5,599 nucleotides of DNA from Acidobacteriota bacterium (GTDB taxonomy: Bacteria > Acidobacteriota > Terriglobia > Acidiferrales > UBA7541): positions 2,170 through 7,768 of the forward strand of contig PKXT01000295.1 in the NCBI GenBank assembly GCA_003133505.1, written 5' to 3'. Each line of letters opens with the position of its first letter. Position 1 is the first letter of the stretch. The position numbers and the translations under genes were made by a program. The notes beneath the pieces were generated by a model. That model ran no database searches. It was not told the origin of the DNA and was given only the letters and a program-made list of their open reading frames with translations. Positions 1-5,599 of this stretch are shown one piece after another.

Positions 1-1701
1 CTGGCGAGCCTCCTGGAGCAGTCGGCGCGGGGTGATTATTCGCCGAGGGAATTTCGAAATCGAGCGAAGCGGGAATTACAGATAACACTCTCTGCAACAT
101 TCGACGCGCTTGAGAGGCTGTACTCCGCAATCCACACGCTCGAAAAGCAGAACCGAAATGGCATCTGGGCGCGCTGGCTGAAGAACGCCTTCGCGCCCCT
201 GTTCAAGGGTAGATTCGGTTACGTTGCAGGCAACCCGCCGTGGATCAATTGGGAGTCCCTCTCGGACGAGTATCGCAAGGCAACCCGCAAGCTCTGGGAA
301 AAGTACGGCCTCTTTTCGCTCAAGGGACACGAAGCGCGGCTCGGAGGAGGGAAGAAGGATTTTTCGATGCTGTTTACCTACGCTTCCGCTGACAGCTACC
401 TCTCCGAGGACGGAAAGCTGGGATTCTTCATTCCGCAGACTGTGTTTCAAACGAAGGGCGCGGGTGCGGGCTTCAGGCGGTTTCGGCTTGGGGAAGGGTT
501 GCCACTAAAGGTGCATCTTGCTGAGGACTTCGTCGAAATCAAACCCTTCGAGGGCGCTTCCAACTGGACGGGAATGTTGGTGCTGTCGAAGGGAGCGGAG
601 ACTGTGCCGCCAATTCCGTACGTGGTCTGGCGCAAGAAGGGTACTCGCCCTCCGTCGCCCCACGCAACGCTGGAAGAAGCTATGCCTCTCTGCAAACAGA
701 TCCTGTGTTTCGCCAGGCCAACGGCGGAGAACGATCCGACCTCACCTTGGCAAATCCCTCCGAGGAGTTCCGCTGGCCCGTTCGCTAAACTCTCAGGCCG
801 AAGCCCTTATCGAGCCAGGGCCGGGATCACAACTTGGCTGGACGGAGTTTTCTGGCTGCGCGTTCTGGAAAAGCGGGCTGACAGCCTTCTGATCGTCGAG
901 AACATGCCTGCACGCGGCAAGAAGGAAATTGGGCCGTCCGTCAAAACCAGCATCGAAGCGAACCTGATTTTCCCCTTCGTGCGCTGGGAAGATGTACATA
1001 GATTTTCAGCGAAGCCCGCTCACTGCATCCTTGTCACGCAAGACCCCCGTACAAAAAAGGGGATCGAGGTTGTCCGGCTGAAGTCCGATCTCCCACAAAC
1101 GTACGCGTACCTAAAGAGGTACGAGACGGAGCTGAGAGCACGCAGTGGTTACCGAAAATACTTCGATGCGAAGACCGACCCTTTCTATACTGTGTACAAC
1201 GTTAGCAACGACAGCTTTTCCCCCATTCGGGTCATTTGGAAGACAATGGGGCACCAGATCGAAGCGGCGGTTTTGACTGAAGTTTCGCTTTTCGGGCTTC
1301 CGAAACGTCCTCCGTTTCACAAAAACACAGTGATGTCCATTGCAGTGAACGAACTGGAAGAAGCTCATTATTTAGCTGCGGTTCTAAACAGCAACCCGGT
1401 GACGGCATTTGCAAAGTCGTACGCAGTGAGCGGAGGGAAGAGCTTCGGGTCAGCTAACCTGCTGGGCTACCTGCGCTTACCTAAGTTCCGGGCTGAGGAT
1501 GTGGTGCATCGGCGACTCGTGGAATTGTCCCGTCGAGCGCACGAGGATAGCGAGCAGCTTGCCGCTGAGCCTGAGAACACAGACGCACGCACGGGTCTTG
1601 AAGAGGTGGGCACCGAAATCGAGGATGCCGTCGCGAGACTTTGGGGCCTCACAGCCGCCGAAGCTGCCGAGGTCCAGAGGACGCTCGATATTCTCGGCTA
1701 G
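1..1701 (+). CDS. Eco57I-like N6-adenine DNA methyltransferase, C-terminal part (5' end outside window)
   Basis: The frame is open from the first base to TAG at 1699-1701, giving 566 visible residues and no start. The catalytic motif NPPW is at residues 78-81 (232-243), preceded by the approach typical of large Eco57I-type methylases (WLKNAFAPLFKGRFGYVAGN). A strand-like LGFFIPQTVF follows at residues 140-149, in the place of the later catalytic-fold motifs. In this family the enzyme transfers a methyl group from S-adenosylmethionine to adenine N6 in a specific DNA site. Residues of roughly 170-490 are the likely target-recognition region. It includes AKSYAVSGGKSFGSANLL near residue 470, which resembles the C-terminal specificity parts of such enzymes. 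The last 60 residues are charged and helical. The SAM-binding motif I and any nuclease or helicase domain would lie upstream, so I cannot tell a type IIG enzyme from a stand-alone methylase of a larger defence system. No nuclease gene follows it. Confidence 0.87.
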   Translation: MASLLEQSARGDYSPREFRNRAKRELQITLSATFDALERLYSAIHTLEKQNRNGIWARWLKNAFAPLFKGRFGYVAGNPPWINWESLSDEYRKATRKLWEKYGLFSLKGHEARLGGGKKDFSMLFTYASADSYLSEDGKLGFFIPQTVFQTKGAGAGFRRFRLGEGLPLKVHLAEDFVEIKPFEGASNWTGMLVLSKGAETVPPIPYVVWRKKGTRPPSPHATLEEAMPLCKQILCFARPTAENDPTSPWQIPPRSSAGPFAKLSGRSPYRARAGITTWLDGVFWLRVLEKRADSLLIVENMPARGKKEIGPSVKTSIEANLIFPFVRWEDVHRFSAKPAHCILVTQDPRTKKGIEVVRLKSDLPQTYAYLKRYETELRARSGYRKYFDAKTDPFYTVYNVSNDSFSPIRVIWKTMGHQIEAAVLTEVSLFGLPKRPPFHKNTVMSIAVNELEEAHYLAAVLNSNPVTAFAKSYAVSGGKSFGSANLLGYLRLPKFRAEDVVHRRLVELSRRAHEDSEQLAAEPENTDARTGLEEVGTEIEDAVARLWGLTAAEAAEVQRTLDILG

Positions 1702-1706
1702 AGGGA

Positions 1707-1742
1707 TTCGCGAGGCATGGCAGAGGGCATTCCTTCGCGAGG
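1707..1742. repeat. 9-bp direct repeat TTCGCGAGG, two copies
   Basis: TTCGCGAGG occurs at 1707-1715 and 1734-1742, 27 bp apart, in the short stretch between the methylase stop codon and the point where GloVer similarity begins. It may be a scar of the event that joined the two genes. Nine bases in GC-rich DNA could also recur by chance. Confidence 0.35.
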
Positions 1743-2625
1743 GAGATCCGATAGGGGAACCGAAGTTGAGCAGGGCGCGAGTCAGCAATCATGCCGTGGC
1801 ACTGTCTTCAAAATCACCCCCAGCGGCAAGCTGACTACGTTGCACAGCTTCGACCTCGCGGACGGCTACGCACCCCAAGCGGGGCTGGTGCAAGGCACCG
1901 ATGGAAACTTTTACGGGACAACGTTGGAGGGCGGCCCGACCAACGCTTCCTGCATGTACCAAAGCTGTGGCACGGTCTTCAAAATCACCCCCAGCGGCAC
2001 GCTGACGACGCTTTACAACTTCTGCTCGCAAAGCAATTGCGCGGACGGCGCGCTCCCCGAGGCGGCACTGGTGCAAGGCACCGATGGGAACTTCTATGGG
2101 ACAACACCGTATGGTGGGGCCAACAACAACTGTTTTTTTGTCCAACCAAGTTCTGATGGCTGTGGCACGGTCTTCAGCATCACCCCAAGCGGCGTGCTGA
2201 CGACACTTTACAACTTCTGTCCCCAAAGCGGCTGCGCGGACGGCTACTATCCCATAGCGGGGCTGATCCAGGACACCAATGGGACGTTCTACGGGACAAC
2301 GACGCTCGGCGGCCCGGCCAACATCTCCTGCATGAACAATAGCTATGATAGCTGTGGCACCGTTTTCAGCCTGTCTGTGGGTCTGAGCCCGTTCGTGGAA
2401 ACACTGCCGGCCTCCGGGAAGATGGGAGCGGCCGTTAAGATTCTGGGGACCAATCTGACCGGCGCGACCAGCGCTACCTTTAACGGCACCGCGGCTACGT
2501 TCACCGTGGTCTCAGCTTCCGAAATCACGACAACCGTACCCTCCGGGGCCACCACAGGTACTGTCCAGGTGGTAACGCCCGGCGGCACGCTTTCAAGCAA
2601 TGCGCCCTTCAAAGTGGTGCCGTAA
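1717..2625 (+). CDS. GloVer-type repeat protein with C-terminal IPT/TIG domain, 5'-truncated
   Basis: The frame encodes 302 residues. From residue 28 it holds three full GloVer-type units, each starting GTVF(K/S)ITPSG and passing through a TLY/HNF-like core to a GNFYGTT or GTFYGTT block. A fourth unit breaks off after GTVFSL. Residues about 225-301 form an IPT/TIG immunoglobulin-like domain (LPASGKMGAAVKILGTNLTG and AATFTVV are recognisable). Proteins of this family are usually secreted or surface-anchored and have no known enzymatic role. Here there is no signal peptide. The first 18 residues look unrelated to the family, while EQGASQQSCRGTVF from residue 18 resembles the end of a lost repeat. 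The true gene was therefore probably longer and its front has been removed. ATG 1717 is only a nominal start: GAGGG at 1701-1705 is rather far and GAGG at 1712-1715 too close. The product may not be made, or not exported. The family call is firm; intactness is doubtful. Confidence 0.78.
   Translation: MAEGIPSRGRSDRGTEVEQGASQQSCRGTVFKITPSGKLTTLHSFDLADGYAPQAGLVQGTDGNFYGTTLEGGPTNASCMYQSCGTVFKITPSGTLTTLYNFCSQSNCADGALPEAALVQGTDGNFYGTTPYGGANNNCFFVQPSSDGCGTVFSITPSGVLTTLYNFCPQSGCADGYYPIAGLIQDTNGTFYGTTTLGGPANISCMNNSYDSCGTVFSLSVGLSPFVETLPASGKMGAAVKILGTNLTGATSATFNGTAATFTVVSASEITTTVPSGATTGTVQVVTPGGTLSSNAPFKVVP
1798..2385 (+). repeat. Three and a part tandem GloVer coding repeats
   Basis: Units begin at the GGC of GTVF at 1798, 1969, 2164 and 2356, giving lengths of 171, 195 and 192 bp before a last partial unit. 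The blocks around CACCCC(C)AGCGGC and GGCACCGATGG are nearly identical at DNA level, which suggests internal duplication. Units 2 and 3 carry an extra cysteine pair (NFCSQSNCADG, NFCPQSGCADG). Most units also have a cysteine just before GTVF, plausible disulfides for a protein outside the cytoplasm. Confidence 0.75.
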
Positions 2626-2919
2626 GTGCGCTCGGCCATACGCAGCCGGCGACGCTCGCGACTAGAGGTTGTGATTACGAATAATTGTATCTGCGTGTAA
2701 CGTCTGCTTCGGAGACCCTGTCGCATTCAGAAATTCCAACGGGTCTGACTGCAGGAAACATTGCTAGGTCTGGTAATCATGCGCGGGCAGCTTCCAGTCG
2801 ATGCCCCCTGCTGTCTAGCGATGCTCCCGCGGTACGAACTGTTCCCTTTTCCCGAGGGTGCCATGCTCTCCAGAGCAAGCGTTCACGCCCAGATGTAATT
2901 ATTGGTAGGCACAGGGCAT
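2626..2919. other. Intergenic stretch with no recognisable gene
   Basis: The convergent GloVer gene and fic leave about 294 bp between their stop codons. I see no family-like protein in either direction and no RNA gene. The one local structure is a 14-bp inverted repeat TGCTCTCCAGAGCA at 2864-2877. It lacks a T-run on either strand, so it is a poor intrinsic terminator. No clear terminator for either gene is visible. Confidence 0.5.
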
Positions 2920-4455
2920 TCAGAAGCCTGCGAACGCTTCGTTGACAATGCCCTCGATCAACGTCACTTCCTCATCGCGTAGTTTCTTGCACTCGCCCTC
3001 ACGGCATTTTTTGGACAGAGTTCCATTGTTCTGTCTGATGAACATCACCAGGTTTTCAGCAACCCGGTCCGGCATTTCGACCGCATCCATGATGCGGCGG
3101 ATCGCTTCGTCGTGACGGCGCAGATAGTCGATCTCGCGGGGCAGGTCCTCTTCAACGGTGCGTCCAACGCACGCATACAGAAACTCCGCCTCCCCCGTAC
3201 AATCGAAATAACGGTAGAGATCGGCAGTCTCGTTGAGCACCTCGACGTTGCGCTCAGGTGTGCTCCGCCATTCGATGAAGGGCATCAGCGGGCCGGAATG
3301 GCCCTGCAAAGTTGTGCGGTAATCATCAATGCGGTTCAGTATCACGGACGAAACCGGGAAGATCATCCCCGGTGGCGTAAACTTCCGGTCAGCAAGGACA
3401 TGATGGATTAGGCAACGATGCATACGGCCGTTCCCGTCTTGGAACGGGTGGACATAGACAAACCCGAAAGCAGTTGCCGCCGCCTTCAGCACCGGATCAA
3501 CGCCATCGTCGCGCATGCGATCGTTCGCCGCCAGCAAGCCACCCATGAGATCGTCCAGATTATCAGGACGGGCTCCGATGAATTCCGGGAGCGGATCGCC
3601 ATTGTGGTCTCGTTCGCCCAAAAAGACGCCGTCAGGACGCAGGCCTGGGCGTACGAATCGAGTATCCTCGATGAGGACGCGCTGAAGGCGAATGATTTCA
3701 TCAAGCGTGAGCCGGTTTTTGCCGGCTTGCTGGACCGCACGGCCCCATCTCTCCAGCCGGTTGCGCGGCGGACGCTCTCCCTCAATCTCGAAGCTGGCCC
3801 GGCTGTCGGCCAGCAGCATGAAGCTGGCGGCTCGCGCAACCAGATGGGCTCCTGTGCGTCCCACGGTTTCCCGTGCCTTGGCGGCGAGGTCGCGTGCCAT
3901 GAATTCCGTGAGCGCTTTGGTGCGCCGGATGATCGGGCAGAACCGGCCGGTGCCCAATAGATTGTCGCGCACGCGATGCCGTTTCGAGAGGCGCGGCTTG
4001 CCTGTGAAATACGTCTCCGGGTCAAGAACATCGATAGCCGCAGCGTTTGGCGCGTCGTCCACAGCCAGCGTGCGATCAGTAAGAGTTTCGTAGAGATACC
4101 ACGCGCGCCTCGCCGGAATGCCCGTGGGCGCGGCCCGGACGATGGCTTGGACCTCCGCCGCCGGTACCGCCTCGAAGACGCGCTTTAGGATCAGGAGATC
4201 GATGTTTTCATGACGGAGCGCAAAGGCCAAGTGATCGGCAAAGGTTTCGCCGGGCCAGTAGCGTTTATCAAAGACGGTCCAAGCCCCCTCTTCTCGGTGG
4301 CTACCCCGAACGTGTTGCTCAGAGATACAACTCGGTCGCCGAATCGGCGCTGGAATGGCGAGCTCGTGCACGAGCGCCGCCCATCCGGCTAGTCTGCCAC
4401 CGTCGGGGACCGTCTTCTCCTGGAAGATGGCAATAGGGGCTTTTGCAAATCTCAT
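2920..4455 (-). CDS. Fic-family protein adenylyltransferase, class II (N-terminal inhibitory motif)
   Basis: The product has 511 residues. The complete Fic motif HPFQDGNGRMHR is at residues 336-347: His336 is the expected catalytic base, Asp340 the metal ligand, and the GNGR loop holds the nucleotide phosphates. About 110 residues before it, S221-F-E-I-E225-G226 matches the (S/T)xxxE(G/N) inhibitory motif whose glutamate blocks productive ATP binding, which places it in class II. Such enzymes transfer AMP to a hydroxyl side chain of a target protein in the cytoplasm; the target cannot be read from sequence. Residues 1 to about 150 form an extension I do not recognise. The C-terminal tail, with FIRQNNGTLSKK and a charged helix, resembles that of other long Fic proteins. 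ATG 4455 is preferred because AAAGGA lies 9 nt upstream. A TTG at 4488 would add 11 residues but lacks a ribosome binding site and sits against the putative -10 box. No partner antitoxin gene adjoins it, as expected when inhibition is built in. It is the only gene here that looks fully intact. Confidence 0.92.
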   Translation of the reverse strand: MRFAKAPIAIFQEKTVPDGGRLAGWAALVHELAIPAPIRRPSCISEQHVRGSHREEGAWTVFDKRYWPGETFADHLAFALRHENIDLLILKRVFEAVPAAEVQAIVRAAPTGIPARRAWYLYETLTDRTLAVDDAPNAAAIDVLDPETYFTGKPRLSKRHRVRDNLLGTGRFCPIIRRTKALTEFMARDLAAKARETVGRTGAHLVARAASFMLLADSRASFEIEGERPPRNRLERWGRAVQQAGKNRLTLDEIIRLQRVLIEDTRFVRPGLRPDGVFLGERDHNGDPLPEFIGARPDNLDDLMGGLLAANDRMRDDGVDPVLKAAATAFGFVYVHPFQDGNGRMHRCLIHHVLADRKFTPPGMIFPVSSVILNRIDDYRTTLQGHSGPLMPFIEWRSTPERNVEVLNETADLYRYFDCTGEAEFLYACVGRTVEEDLPREIDYLRRHDEAIRRIMDAVEMPDRVAENLVMFIRQNNGTLSKKCREGECKKLRDEEVTLIEGIVNEAFAGF

Positions 4456-4464
4456 CGGTCGAAA

Positions 4465-4470
4465 TCCTTT
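4465..4470 (-). promoter_or_regulatory. Ribosome binding site of fic
   Basis: On the minus strand AAAGGA, extended by an A-rich run, lies 9 nt before ATG 4455. It decides the start in favour of 4455 over the upstream TTG at 4488. Confidence 0.65.
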
Positions 4471-4490
4471 TTCTTTAGTCGAAAACAACC

Positions 4491-4521
4491 ATAATAGTTA
4501 GAATGTTGTCGAAAACTACAA
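4491..4521 (-). promoter_or_regulatory. Possible sigma70-type promoter for fic
   Basis: On the minus strand TATTAT (4496-4491) is a good -10 candidate. TTGTAG (4521-4516) is a possible -35 with a long 19-nt spacer, which makes the pair weak. Transcription would start near 4484. A GTCGAAA copy (4508-4514) would lie between the two boxes. Confidence 0.3.
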
Positions 4522-4631
4522 TATCACGACTGGCCGTCGAAATCCATTGATCACTGTCGAAAAATGCCAGAAATGCGATCCTCAGATGGGAGCCCTTCTC
4601 AATAAAGCCTGAACCTTAGCCGAAGATATCC

Positions 4632-4892
4632 ATGGATGGTCATACCCTGTCGAAGGCCGCAAGATTTGCATGGAAGCTCTCGAAAAAGCAAAAATCGCGC
4701 GAGAACATTATTCCTTTTCGGGAGTTCCTGGGCCGACTTGGATACAAAAGGCCTCGGTGGCGATCCGCTCCCTGCCGTGTTCCGCTTCCTCTCCGAAGAC
4801 CGGTCGCCCTGGATCGCGCGCTTCTGCACATGCACGAGCGTTGGCCGGGGCTGCGATTCGAGATGAGGCCGGGGTATATGGATATGGTTTGA
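4632..4892 (+). pseudogene. Unidentified, possibly decayed coding segment upstream of abiEi remnant
   Basis: From ATG 4632 the frame gives 86 residues ending at TGA 4890. I do not recognise the family. The first 40 residues are basic (KLSKKQKSRE, then FREFLGRLGYKRPR). The protein-like signal then seems to move between frames. PLPAVFRFLSEDRSPW in the frame of 4636 reads more naturally than its counterpart, and HMHERWPGLRFEMRPGY returns to the first frame. Such hopping suggests an older gene broken by small indels. It could be the degraded front of the abiEi gene or a separate lost gene; it could also be non-coding. There is no clear ribosome binding site. Confidence 0.25.
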
Positions 4893-5169
4893 AAGGGCCT
4901 ACCGAGGCTCGCTGCCAACAATGGCTTCGAGAAAAAACCCAATTGGGTCGAGCTTCTGGATGCTGCACCAACGTCAAGGTCAAGAGGCTGTTTCTGTGGC
5001 TGGCGGAGAAAAATAAAGGCCCCTGGCTGAAAAAATAGATTTGGGGAAGTTCAGTATGGGAAGTGGGGCGTTAGGTTCCGGCAAGCGCGTGATCGCCAAT
5101 CGGGGGAAGCTTGACCCCAAATACCTGATAACAGTGCCGCGCGCCGCTTCGGAGGGTACGTATGAATAA
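4893..5169 (+). pseudogene. abiEi: AbiEi-like type IV antitoxin, frameshifted C-terminal remnant
   Basis: Three frames read in turn give the typical C-terminus of AbiEi antitoxins. NNGFEKKPNWVELLDA (to about 4964) is followed after a -1 shift by TNVKVKRLFLWLAEKN and WLKK. After a second -1 shift in the A6 run at 5030-5035 come KIDLG, then GSGKRVIANRGKLDPKYLITVP. The frame closes at TAA 5167-5169. Both shifts fit single-base deletions. The frame as it stands stops at TAG 5036-5038. In the family, AbiEi is a DNA-binding repressor of its own operon that counteracts the AbiEii toxin. Full proteins are roughly 200-280 residues, so the N-terminal winged-helix part is missing or unrecognisable here. 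The end overlaps the abiEii start by 8 bp, the usual tight coupling. Very likely nonfunctional, unless one of the shifts is a sequencing error in a homopolymer. Confidence 0.7.
5151..5155 (+). promoter_or_regulatory. Ribosome binding site of abiEii
   Basis: GGAGG lies 6 nt before ATG 5162, inside the end of the abiEi reading frame. It is strong and well placed and supports 5162 as the original toxin start. Confidence 0.7.
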
Positions 5170-5416
5170 AGGCAGTCTTTATTACAGGCAGGTGAGGCTA
5201 CTGGTGCGTTTGCTACCGATCATAGCCAAAGAATCCTGCTTTGCCCTCAAGGGCGGCACGGCCGTCAACCTGTTTGTACGCGACCTGCCGCGACTGTCTG
5301 TTGACATTGATCTGGTTTATCTGCCGCTCACGCAGCCTGCGGTATGTCATGAAGCGGGGATGCACGGCAAGCCAGCGCGAGATCGTTGCTGGATTGACGG
5401 TGTGGCCGCGACGTGA
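5162..5416 (+). pseudogene. abiEii: AbiEii-like nucleotidyltransferase toxin, truncated after 56 residues
   Basis: Residues 1-56 match the start of AbiEii/AbiGii-type toxins (DUF1814-like): a helical lead, then FALKGGTAVNLFVRDLPRLS with G31-G32-T33, then D48-I49-D50 of the nucleotidyltransferase core. Toxins of this kind act in the cytoplasm; some transfer nucleotides to tRNA acceptor ends. Full-length proteins are near 300 residues. Here similarity stops after VYLPL (5329). The remaining 28 residues to TGA 5414 do not resemble the family and lie antisense to the better-looking frame on the other strand. The third acidic residue and the whole C-terminal domain are lost, so no active toxin is expected. 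The start is well supported by its ribosome binding site and by the 8-bp overlap with abiEi. Confidence 0.8.
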
Positions 5417-5599
5417 GGACAGACGGCGGCTGGTTTCATCGAGCGAGAAGCCGCGATTGTATGTGGAAAGCGCATCAAGGATTTCATGGAGGGGATATGT
5501 CTTGTTGCGCAGAGCACGCGGGCCGGGCGTGAAAGTGCGGCGGCACGACCCGCAGCGATACAGTCGGATCGTTTCGAGCTTCTTGGCGCGGCTTCCCTT
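5213..5599 (-). CDS. Zinc-ribbon/helix-turn-helix protein, transposase-like (partial, 5' end outside window)
   Basis: The minus frame is open from the right edge to TAG at 5215-5213 and contains no start in the window. Visible residues 14-24 (YRCGSCRRTFT) give a CxxC knuckle of a zinc ribbon whose partner cysteines would lie outside. Residues about 39-77 read as a helix-turn-helix: EILDALSTYNRGFSLDETSR followed by NPATISRWL. A zinc ribbon followed by such an HTH is the usual front of several DDE transposase families, though I cannot name one. Family-like sequence continues to YRRLRER (residue 92, about 5324). After that the frame is only the antisense of abiEii, so about 37 residues are read-through and the gene is cut here. 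No catalytic domain or terminal inverted repeat is visible. It converges on abiEii and marks its truncation point. Confidence 0.55.
   Translation of the reverse strand, partial: KGSRAKKLETIRLYRCGSCRRTFTPGPRALRNKTYPLHEILDALSTYNRGFSLDETSRRLSSRRGHTVNPATISRWLAVHPRFMTYRRLRERQINQINVNRQSRQVAYKQVDGRAALEGKAGFFGYDR

Larger units (their letters stand above)
4458..4564. repeat. Five spaced direct repeats of GTCGAAA upstream of fic (putative operator array)
   Basis: GTCGAAA lies in the same orientation at 4458-4464, 4478-4484, 4508-4514, 4536-4542 and 4556-4562. Start-to-start spacings are 20, 30, 28 and 20 bp, near two or three helical turns, and the pattern is symmetric about the middle copy. Flanks partly pair up: copies 1 and 4 continue as TCC, and copies 2 and 3 share AAAC followed by AC two bases later. 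Read in the direction of fic, the unit is TTTCGAC. Copy 1 sits between the ribosome binding site and the start codon, copy 2 in the leader, copy 3 inside the likely promoter, and copies 4-5 upstream. That layout suits a repressor or autoregulator. Its identity is unknown. Confidence 0.65.

Noticed and set aside
1789..2226. Long open frame on the minus strand across the GloVer repeats
   Set aside because: It is the antisense of the repeats, kept open by their repeated composition, and shows no family-like sequence of its own.
2864..2877. Inverted repeat TGCTCTCCAGAGCA as a terminator
   Set aside because: The stem is short with almost no loop, and no T-run follows on either strand.
2685..2945. 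86-residue plus-strand frame after the GloVer gene
   Set aside because: Low-complexity composition, no ribosome binding site and no recognisable family; it also runs into the end of fic.
3418..4031. Long open frames on both strands inside fic
   Set aside because: They overlap the strongly supported Fic coding frame and lack recognisable motifs; they are shadows of GC-rich coding DNA.
4486..4488. TTG at 4488 as the fic start
   Set aside because: It has no ribosome binding site and abuts the best -10 box, whereas ATG 4455 has AAAGGA at good spacing.
4458..4564. GTCGAAA repeats as a CRISPR array
   Set aside because: The repeats are only 7-8 bp and the spacing is 20-30 bp, far too short for CRISPR repeats and spacers; no cas gene is present.

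Overview
The window reads as accessory DNA from a soil- or sediment-type bacterium. It is a mosaic of defence-related and cargo genes, several cut short where they meet their neighbours. The best lineage hint is the gene at 1717-2625, which carries GloVer-type repeats (TIGR03803-like) and a C-terminal IPT/TIG domain. That architecture is especially common in Acidobacteriota and related soil phyla. The other genes belong to mobile families, so the lineage call is weak.

Layout. (1) 1-1701 (+): the C-terminal 566 residues of a large Eco57I-like N6-adenine DNA methyltransferase. It enters through the left edge and carries the NPPW catalytic motif and a target-recognition-like C-terminus. (2) 1717-2625 (+): a GloVer-repeat/IPT protein that starts abruptly inside a repeat with no signal peptide, so its 5' part appears lost at a junction near 1760-1790. 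(3) 2626-2919: no recognisable gene. (4) 2920-4455 (-): an apparently intact 511-residue Fic-family AMP transferase with a complete Fic motif and an upstream inhibitory motif (class II). (5) 4456-4631: the fic promoter region, with five copies of GTCGAAA spread over about 107 bp around a possible promoter and the ribosome binding site; this looks like an operator array. (6) 4632-5416 (+): an unidentified decayed segment, then the frameshifted C-terminal remnant of an AbiEi-like antitoxin, then the overlapping start of an AbiEii-like nucleotidyltransferase toxin. The toxin frame loses family similarity after 56 residues. (7) About 5330-5599 (-): a convergent zinc-ribbon/helix-turn-helix reading frame, transposase-like, running off the right edge. 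Its junction with abiEii is where the toxin is cut.

Functional picture. A modification methylase, a Fic enzyme and a type IV (AbiE) toxin-antitoxin remnant side by side look like a defence island. Only fic looks complete and regulated. The methylase cannot be judged because its front half lies outside the window. The GloVer gene is 5'-truncated, the abiE pair is broken at both ends, and the right-edge frame is probably the agent or by-product of the rearrangement. I did not find a clear new system. The least explained feature is the GTCGAAA array in front of fic.
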